In this document: positions 57,015 to 64,000 of the stretch, one piece after another
Layout: each line of letters starts with the position of its first letter
How positions within the stretch are numbered: position 1 is the stretch's first letter
The notes under the pieces: generated by a model
Database searches by the model: none
Told to the model about the DNA's origin: nothing
The model's input: only the letters and a program-made list of their open reading frames with translations
Assembly: GCF_963259705.1 (NCBI RefSeq)
Contig: NC_081861.1
Coordinates: 68,801,623 to 68,865,622 of the forward strand
Source of the DNA: Myotis daubentonii
Lineage: Eukaryota > Chordata > Mammalia > Chiroptera > Vespertilionidae
DNA length: 64,000 bases
Direction of reading: 5' to 3'
Program-made: the position numbers and the translations under genes

Positions 57015-57695
57015 GGGTAGGGTCCCTAGGCCTGACCAGTGATCAGTTCTGATCATGTTCCCCACCTCTCTGCCTCCTCCTTCCCTCGGCACTGGCATCC
57101 ACCGCCACCCATCCCTGGTTCCCCATCCCACCCTGGGACCCGACCCCAATTGGGTGACCGGGGTCTGCAAGCCCAGGGAAGGGGCCAACTGCCATCGTAG
57201 CAGGCAGGTGGCAGGCCAATTTGGGGCCTGCCGGCCAGGGGGTTGGAAGAGGGACCCAGGAGGTTGGCCGCCAGCCCCAAGGAGGGAGCTGGCCCTCTGT
57301 CCCCCTTGGGAAAGGGGGCCTAGCACTGATGGGGCGATCAGAGCCTGCTGGCCATGGGGAGGGACTGGGATGTTGGCCCTGATGGGGCAATGGGGGCCTG
57401 TGGGCTGGGGTCAGCTCCTGTGTTGAGTGTCTGCCCCCTTGTGGTCAGTGCGCATCATAATGACCGGTTGTTCTGGTTGTTCCATCGTAATGGTTGCTTA
57501 GGCTTTTATATGTAGATTTAGAAAGTATTCTGTTTGCCTTCTATAATTTGCATGGGTTTTGAGTGTCTCAAACCTATTCTTCCCCACAGCACCTTTTCTT
57601 TTAGGTGAGTGATTTTGCAGACTCACTTCACTTAGTAATACACATATTGCTTATAGCTTGTTTGCAGTGACTCTTGTAACAGTGCTAGGGAAATA

Positions 57696-58074
57696 TAAGG
57701 TGTCCCAAAACTCACACAAGATTTGAATTTTGCGTGAGCATTAACAACAACAACAAAAACTAAATAAAAGCCTAATTTTACTTGGTTTATTGAATCAGAT
57801 TCTAATATCTGTTGCCCTTTGATTTCAATCCCTTCAATTTGATAAGCATTACCAAGTACCATTTATGGCCCACGAGCAGGGACAATGAAGACCAATGAAG
57901 ACCATGGCTTTACGTATGTGCCAGCAAAGCCATGGAGGCCATTTACCTGATATGCTATTCCATACATAACCCTATACTATATACTTTATGAATCAATAAA
58001 AAAATTACATTTTTTAATTATAAATCTGTGTTTTATATCAAAATTACTTCTTGCGTGAATTTTGGGACACACTA
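57696..58074 (+). mobile_element. Mariner-type MITE, second family
   Basis: 379-bp element with ends TAAGGTGTCCCAAAACTCAC and, reversed, TAGTGTGTCCCAAAATTCAC. TA lies on each side (57694-57695, 58075-58076). Interior is AT-rich and non-coding; a 14-bp direct duplication GACAATGAAGACCA..AATGAAGACCA is visible near 57880. Confidence 0.8.
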
Positions 58075-58108
58075 TAGCTCTAGTCAGTATGACTATGTAG
58101 AAGGGACT

Positions 58109-60343
58109 ATTTTTTATTAATAAATCTTTGTTGTTCAGATTATTAGAGTTGTTCCTCTTTTTCCCCCACATAGCTCCCTTCCACCTGGTTCCCACCCCAC
58201 CCCATGGCCTTACCCCCGCCACTGTCCTCGTCCATAAGTGTATAATTTTTGTCCAGTTCTTCCCGTACCTCCCACACCCCCTTCACCCCCAATAATTGTC
58301 AGTCCATTCCCTTTCTATGCCCCTGATACTATAATATTCACCAGTTTATTCTGTTCATAACATTTTTTATTTACTTGATTTTTAGATTCACTTGATAAAT
58401 ATGTATTTGTTGTCACTTTGTTGTTCGTAATTTTTATCTTTTTAACTTTTTCTTCTTCTTCCCCTTCTTAAAGAATACCCTTCAGTGTTTCATATAATAC
58501 TGGTTTGGTGGTGATGAATTCCTTTAGTTTTTTCTTATCTGTGAAGCTCTTTATCTGACCTTCAATTCTAAATGATAGCTTTGCTGGGTAGAGTAATCTT
58601 GGTTGTAGGTTCTTGCTATTCATCACTTTGAATATTTCTTGCCACTCCCTTTTGGCCTGCATGGCTTCTGTTGAGAAATCAGCTGACAGTCATATGGGTA
58701 CTCCCTTGTAGGTAACTAACTGTTCTTCTCTTACTGCTTTTAAGATTCTCTCTTTGTCTTTTGCCCTTGTCATTTTAATTATGATGTGTCTTGGTGTGGT
58801 CCTCTTTGGATTCCTCTTGTTTGGGGTTCTTTGTGCTTCCTGGACTTGTAAGTCTATTTCTTTCACCAGGTAGAGGAAGTTTTCTGTCATTATTTCTTCA
58901 AATAGGTTTTCAACATCTTGTTCTCTCTCTTCTTCTGGCACTCCCATAATTTGGAGGTTGGTGTGCTTGAAGTTGTCCCAGAGGCTCCTTACACTATCTT
59001 CATATTTTTGTATTCTTTTTTCTTTTTCGGTTGGGTGTTTTTTGCTTCCTCATATTTCAAATCTTTGACTTGATTCTTGGGATCCTCTAGTCTGCTGTTG
59101 GATCTCTGTATATTATTCTTTATTTCAGTAAGTGTATGCTTAATCTCTAATTGGCCCTTTTTCATGTACTTGAGGGTCTCACTAAATTTCTTGGAAGTTT
59201 CTAAAATATTCTTGAGTAACCTTATAACTGTGGTTTTGAGCTCTATATCCGGTAGTTTGCTTTCCTCTATTTCTGTCATTGTGACATATTTCTTTGTCTC
59301 TGCATTTTGGCTGCTTCCCAGTGTTGATAGAGTGGCTTTGTGTGCTAGGTGTCCTATAGGGTCCAGTGGCTCAGCCTCCCTAATTACCTGAGGTGGACAC
59401 TCTTGGTGCACCCCTTTGTGGGCTGTGTGCACAGTCTTGTTGTAGTTAAGTCTCGATTACTACTGGTATCACTGGGAGGAATTGACCACCAGGGCAATTG
59501 GCTGTGAGGACCAGCTATGTCTACAGTGGGAGAACTGCTGTGCTGGAGACACCCTTATGGAGCAGGACTTGCTTCAGTGGGGCATTGGTGCTCACTGAGT
59601 CTGCCCCTTGAGTGTGTCGCTTATGGATGTGAAGAGTTGTACTCTGGTATGGTCTCACTCTGACACTGGGTACACTGGCTCTTGGATCTTCAAGAAGGTG
59701 CAAAGTCAGCTACTGCCTGAGGCTACCCAGCAAGAGCTACAGAGAGATCTGCAGATTCCTCTTCTTAGTTTGGGGTTTGGAAGTACCCAGATTAGGCCCA
59801 GCTGTGAAGCAATGCAGGCTGCTGTCTAGGCCTTCTTTTGGAAGCTTTGGTGCTCTTTGACCCAGCTGCAGTTTGTTAGGTTTTAGATTGCAAAAGAACA
59901 GACCATTCATATGCAAAATCCTCTGCTCACAGCTTGGGTGGGGTTGTAAATTGGGTGGGGTGGGGTCTCAGGGAATCATCAGGGCAGAGCAAACCATAAT
60001 GGCTGCCAGTCTGCTCTGCCTCGGAGAGGTCTAGGGCTCTCTGTGTTCCCCAGCCCCGTGCAGGAACAATGATCACTGCAAGCACCTCTGTGAGAAAGTC
60101 GCCCTTGCGTTCCGGCCCGATGCCAGACAGTCCAGTTTCTCTGCGTATGAGTCTGAGTCCCCAGAGTCTTGCCCGGATCTGGAGTCCAGAGCAATTGGGA
60201 GCTTGTATCTCCCTCCTGATTGAGAAAAACAATAGTGTACCCAGTTGCCAGCCCATTTCCTTTTGCCTCTGTACCTCAGCACTTCTGCACCTCTGCACCT
60301 CTTACCAGTTTCAGTGCACTTTTCTCTTTCCTTCTAGTTGTAG
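58109..60343 (-). mobile_element. HAL1 (half-LINE) retrotransposon, complete
   Basis: 2,235-bp minus-strand element with a perfect 14-bp target duplication ATGTAGAAGGGACT (58095-58108 and 60344-60357). Read 5' to 3': ~1.06-kb leader, an ORF1 of LINE-1 type, then directly a ~360-bp C-poor 3'UTR and a short poly-A (T-run at 58109-58116). ORF2 is absent, which is the definition of HAL1. It therefore relied on LINE-1 reverse transcriptase in trans. Confidence 0.9.
58468..59279 (-). pseudogene. HAL1 ORF1 (RNA-binding protein), broken
   Basis: Start chosen at ATG 59279 (MTEIEESKLPDIELKTTVIR); an open frame continues upstream to 59432 in the leader. 59279-58989 is the N-terminal region and coiled coil (SETLKYMKKGQLEIKHTLTE). 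A frameshift near 58950-58990 leads into 58947-58690, the RNA-binding core ([40 protein letters not shown]). An in-frame TGA follows GVPI, where the family has an arginine, consistent with decay of a CGA codon. 58662-58468 is the C-terminal domain (RLLYPAKLSFRIEGQIKSFT, REF/KEFITTKP) to the stop at 58468. Two lesions in ~800 bases suggest a moderately old copy. Confidence 0.88.
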
Positions 60344-60357
60344 ATGTAGAAGGGACT

Positions 60358-61198
60358 TTGCTATAGCAACCATTCTACCTCCAGCTTAAAGGAGTACATA
60401 CTCAGTCACTATATAAATCAAAGTTCCCAGGGAATTTGAGTAACACTAACATAGTGCAGAACTTTGTTTAATAGTCAATCATTTCAAAAATTTTTGATAC
60501 CCCTTCCATTGTTTCACTGTGTTAATCTAAATGGCAGTGGTCTGCCTGCTGCAAAATATAAGGAAATTATTACTTTTATTTTAATAATACATCCATTTGT
60601 CACATTAAAGCCAGAGTACTTATAAATTGAGAATTTTGCACCTTCAATTAGTGTGTCCAGTAGAGAGATCCTCCCTCCATTTTTACATGGAGAATTTCTA
60701 CAATGAGAGATGACCACTTAAAATTAATGCAAACCCTTTGTGTCATCTATATCTCTGATTCAATTGTTATACCTATAACTCCACTGGTTAGAGGCACTAC
60801 CTATCAATAAAAAAGTTTTTTTTTAAATATGAGAATATTTTACCAATCAGATGCTAATAAAATTATAATAATTAAATTTTAGTAACTTTCAGAGATGCTC
60901 ATAAAGATCTTTAAAATTTTAAATCCTTTCTTAAAGGAAAGAAAATTAATTTGACCATATGATAATAAGGATAAAGTAAGTGACTAATAATGAGTGATCA
61001 TTTGTTTGTAACCTTTGTTGGAAATATTATCAATAACAGTCACCATTATTCTCTTTCCCCTTAATAAAAGTATGAATTTGCACAGTCACTGGGGGTTGTT
61101 ACCATACAAAGAGGGTTTTATAAACCCCATCATATGTAGGTTTGGGACCATGTTCAGATTAGTCATGATACCTATTTATTTGGTAATGCAAACTAGAT
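60358..61198. other. No gene recognised
   Basis: AT-rich unique-looking sequence. Confidence 0.35.
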
Positions 61199-61205
61199 TA
61201 ATATA

Positions 61206-61243
<38 letters not shown>
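61199..61243 (+). repeat. (TA)n microsatellite at SINE tail
   Basis: About 22 TA units with one interruption, at the poly-A end of the adjacent Ves SINE. Confidence 0.95.
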
Positions 61244-61244
<1 letters not shown>

Positions 61245-61245
61245 T

Positions 61246-61447
61246 ATTGATTTTTCACAGAGAGGAAGGGAGAGAGATAGAGAGTTAGAAACATCGATGA
61301 GAGAGAAACATCGATCAGCTGCCTCCTGCACATCTCCCACTGGGGATGTGCCCGCAACCCAGGTACATGCCCTTGACCGGAATCGAACCTAGGACCTTTC
61401 TGTCCGCAGGCTGACACTCTATCCACTGAGCCAAACCGGTTTCGGCA
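61246..61447 (-). mobile_element. Ves SINE
   Basis: Well-preserved: 'attgatttttcacagag', GA tract, 'ggggatgtgcccgcaaccc', 'cttgaccggaatcgaacctagg', 'ctctatccactgagccaaaccgg'. Same subtype as the copy at 23027 (both have 'cagag' and 'gttagaaacatc'). Confidence 0.94.
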
Positions 61448-62299
61448 GCATGTATTTTCTTATTTTAAATCACTTTTGATTGTATACAAAGGCTTAAAAT
61501 GAATACCATGGGATATGTTTAAGTGTCACATTCTCTATCTAATTGCTTTTTGGTAAAGGAAATGATGAACACTCAAAACTAAGGTACATTTAAAATCATT
61601 ACACTGATGAGAATTCTTGTAACCTGCATGTCTGTATGTCAGATATACTGCAGATGTAAAATGCATAATCTTCTCAAAGAGATTTATTCCACTTATGCTT
61701 TTTCAGGATGCTGTGGCCAAGTCAAGGAAGGGATATCAAAAAGGGCTTGAAATTATTTACTGTAATACATAGTTCTAGACTACTAAACTGGATAGTGGCA
61801 CTAGGAAAGCTGCCACAATTTTATGAGATGGGCATAAAACAAGAGGTGAACAAGCTTTGAAGGTCTCAAATGCCCCTTCATCGGTTACCAGATTCATCCT
61901 AGAGAGAGGAGCTCTTATTCCTCCAAAGCAGGTGTACTCAATGTTTCTCTCTTCCAAACTTATAAAAGACATTTTATTGTTAAAATATTAGAGCCTCAAT
62001 AGAAAATTATTTTCAAGGTACTTTTATTTTAAGTGAAGGTTTAAGAAAACAGTGTACATGAAGATCTGTTTATTTCCTGTTCTTCCTTGAGAGGGTAATT
62101 CTGTTCTTATTAGAAGTTATCAATTAGTGTTTTAAATGGAAAATGCTATTAAATATAACAGCCACACTTGGATATTTAATAGATTATGTGGAAATATGCA
62201 TTTGATGTCTAATATACAGCATTGCAACTGTTTTCTTTTGGTATCCATCATATAGTAAATCAAATTGCTATAGAAAAAAAAATTCAGGCATAAGAGGCA
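61448..62299. other. No gene recognised
   Basis: AT-rich unique-looking sequence. Confidence 0.35.
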
Positions 62300-62430
62300 G
62301 GAATTCTGAGCCTTATTTGTAAAATGCTTATTTTCTCACAGGTTGCTGGGAAAACAAATAGGATAATATACATGGACATACTTTGTGAATTGCAAAATGC
62401 TCTGCAGGTATTTTTCCTAATTCCAGTGCC
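62300..62430 (+). repeat. Possible MIR 3' relic
   Basis: 'ttgctgggaaaacaaataggataatatacatggacatactttgtgaattgcaaaatgctctgcagg' resembles the 3' part of a MIR3-type SINE. Confidence 0.4.
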
Positions 62431-63117
62431 ATGTGAAATCTGCATTATTATTATTTTTTTAAATTCTAGTTAGCATTCTTTATTACAATGGTAGAGAAGA
62501 ATACTTTACATTTTCACCAGTCGCCTGGCTTTTCTGGTAAATCAGGTTTGTGTCTATGCCATTTGATCACTGATAGAGGAAAAAGAAGAAAAAATTATCT
62601 GTAACTAATAGAATTGTGTGAAGGGGAAAGGGAAAAATAAATAGAGCTAGTTCCAGCCATCTCAGGCATTTTTCAAGAGAGGATCCATTTTTACCCATAA
62701 ATAGAATTCTATTTATGTTATATATTTATTCTATTTATGTTATATATTTGTGAACAAATACAAGGGATCAGGAAAAAAAATGTTCTCTGGCTTTATTGTA
62801 GTCCTTTTATTTGGCTTCTTAGATAATTTTTCCCTGGGGGAAATTTCAAAGGAATTTGTAATCATTGTAGACATATTTATCCTCTGGGGTAATGTGCACA
62901 CATTCTCAAGGTATGAATAAGAAAAATAACACTGGAGATTTTTTAAATTAATATATATTTCAAATATATAACATTATCTTAACTATAATTTAGACCTACC
63001 TATTGAGTTATTTCAGTGAGTAAAGGATAAAATAGTTATAACTTCTAAAACATATGTGTATTTGAACATTTGAATTGCTGTCATAGAGTTAGATTCTGCA
63101 GGTCTTCTAAGGGGCTG
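62431..63117. other. No gene recognised
   Basis: AT-rich; a 25-bp word 'attctatttatgttatatattt' is tandemly repeated near 62706-62748. Confidence 0.35.
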
Positions 63118-64000
63118 CTAAACTGGGCAGTCTTAGGCAGCAGAGTCCCGCTCCCTACGCGGACACTCCTGGGCGGCCAGCACAGGCACCGCGGCCACGC
63201 CATCTTGGGAAACAGAGCTGCTTGAGACTATGATCCTGGCCTCAGCACCACCCAGTCTGATCTCAGACGCATACCAGGACCCTGCAGCCACTGGGGACAG
63301 AGACCTGTGACCACAGCTACAGGCCTGCGGACACCAAAAGTTCAGAAATCCCCGCGGCAGATCCATGAGTAACAGAGCCCATCCCCCCTTCCCTCAGGCT
63401 TGTGGGCAGCACCAGAGTAACTAACTGATAGACCCACCCCTTGCTGGGCCTCAGCACTCCAGAAACTTCAGCCTGGAAGTGCATGAGCACCTTGGAACTG
63501 ATCCTATGCGCACTGCCAGCTTCTGAGCCCTGGGCTGGAAGCAAATGCACGAACTCCAGGAACTAAGCCTAGGCACACAGCTGGCTTCTGAGCCCTGGGC
63601 TGGGAGCAAACACGGGACCCCAGGAACTGAGCCTAGGCGCACTGCTGGCTTCTCAGCCCTGGGCTGGGAGCAATCGTGCAAACACCAGGAATTTGTCCCA
63701 CATATCACAGGCCCAGGGACCCCAATTCTCTGGGCAGGTGGCAGCACCAAGCACCAGTGACTTGACTGTGTTTCTTTTTACCTGCACCTGAGATCCTGAT
63801 TTCCTGTGCATTCATACTAAGAGCCAGTGACACCAATTCCTGGTGCAAGGGCACACAGGGATCCTGATTCTCAAGGCAAGGTTGCGGGAAGCAACAGAGA
63901 CTCTGATACTGGATTCTGGGGAACTCTGACTCCTGGCGCACGCTAAGGTGCTCTGGTTTTCAACATGCTTCAGGGGGGTCTCTGTTTCAGCACAGTGCAG
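63118..64000 (+). mobile_element. LINE-1-like 5' leader, cut by window edge
   Basis: An abrupt change to GC- and CpG-richer DNA begins near 63118. 'acgccatcttgggaaacagagctg' contains a CCATCTTGG word of the YY1 type. 63496-63690 is a 64-65-bp unit in three copies ('aact.agcctaggc.cac.gctggcttctgagccctgggctggaagca'). Composition, tandem units and an AT-rich left flank resemble the LINE-1 leaders elsewhere in this window. No ORF1 is reached before the edge, so a retroviral LTR or other element is possible. Confidence 0.45.

Larger units (their letters stand above)
55767..57516 (-). mobile_element. Helitron interrupted by a solo LTR
   Basis: Plus strand begins A|CTAGAGGCCCAGTGCACGG with the palindrome GTGCAC..GTGCAT. 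It ends 'ttgcttaggcttttatatgtaga'|T, the reverse of a TC-starting Helitron 5' end. Without the LTR it is ~530 bases, with a GC-rich body 57015-57480 similar in style to the Helitron at 6554. Non-coding. Confidence 0.9.

Noticed and set aside
57043..57426. Open frames of 115-149 codons near the GC-rich block
   Set aside because: The block is the body of the Helitron at 55767-57516; frames occur on both strands without a recognisable domain.

Overview
The window is repeat-dense, AT-rich mammalian DNA, almost certainly from a vespertilionid (vesper) bat. Three signals together point there. There are about sixteen tRNA-derived SINEs of the Ves type. There are rolling-circle Helitrons with TC starts, a GTGCAC-type 3' hairpin and a GGCCTCTAG end, each inserted between A and T. 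There are also young cut-and-paste DNA transposons (hAT with 8-bp target duplications, mariner-type with TA duplications). Abundant Helitrons plus Ves SINEs is a combination known among mammals from vesper bats. I see no cellular protein-coding exon and no genuine tRNA, rRNA or CRISPR. The open frames that make sense are decayed LINE-1 ORF1/ORF2; the rest are short chance frames or frames through simple repeats. The window is best read as intergenic or deep-intronic sequence.

Layout. 1-6.5 kb: old unique-looking sequence with MIR relics, one MIR split by an old DNA transposon, a decayed Helitron tail and a Ves SINE. 6.5-11 kb: a short minus-strand Helitron, a Ves SINE, and a 1,875-bp plus-strand Helitron (9104-10978) carrying a GC-rich ~105-bp tandem array, a Ves SINE and a (GGAA)n run. 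12.3-15.7 kb: an old LINE-1 tail, two hAT elements with perfect 8-bp duplications, and three Ves SINEs, two of them a close inverted pair. 16.1-21.7 kb: a 5'-complete minus-strand LINE-1 (L1-A) with repeated 5'UTR units and an ORF2 whose middle is replaced by a bare Helitron 3' end. 22-31.5 kb: MIR pieces, a 5'-truncated minus-strand LINE-1 (L1-B), a candidate retroviral LTR, an MLT1-like LTR holding two tandem Ves SINEs, and a 5'-truncated plus-strand LINE-1 (L1-C). 31.7-34.7 kb: two small Helitrons, a Ves SINE with a long CT run, and MER20. 34.7-39.6 kb: a 5'-complete plus-strand LINE-1 (L1-D) with a ~37-bp minisatellite in its leader, interrupted by an hAT element that itself holds a Ves SINE. 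39.6-55.5 kb: MLT1-like LTRs, MER5A, large purine microsatellites, a short LINE-1 tail, MIRs, an old unnamed repeat split by a DNA transposon, and a mariner-type MITE. 55.8-57.5 kb: a Helitron interrupted by a solo retroviral LTR containing a 529-bp internal duplication. 57.7-60.4 kb: a second mariner-type MITE and a complete HAL1 (half-LINE, no ORF2) with 14-bp duplications. 61.2-64 kb: a Ves SINE and a GC-rich, tandemly repeated LINE-1-like leader running off the right edge.

The parts do not work together as a pathway. The nesting gives relative ages: MIR, L2, MER and MLT1 first; then LINE-1 and HAL1; then Helitrons and hAT; then the Ves SINEs and the LTR that sit inside them. All LINE-1 and HAL1 copies are broken. 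Repeat family names are from recognition of consensus wording and termini, not from a database search.
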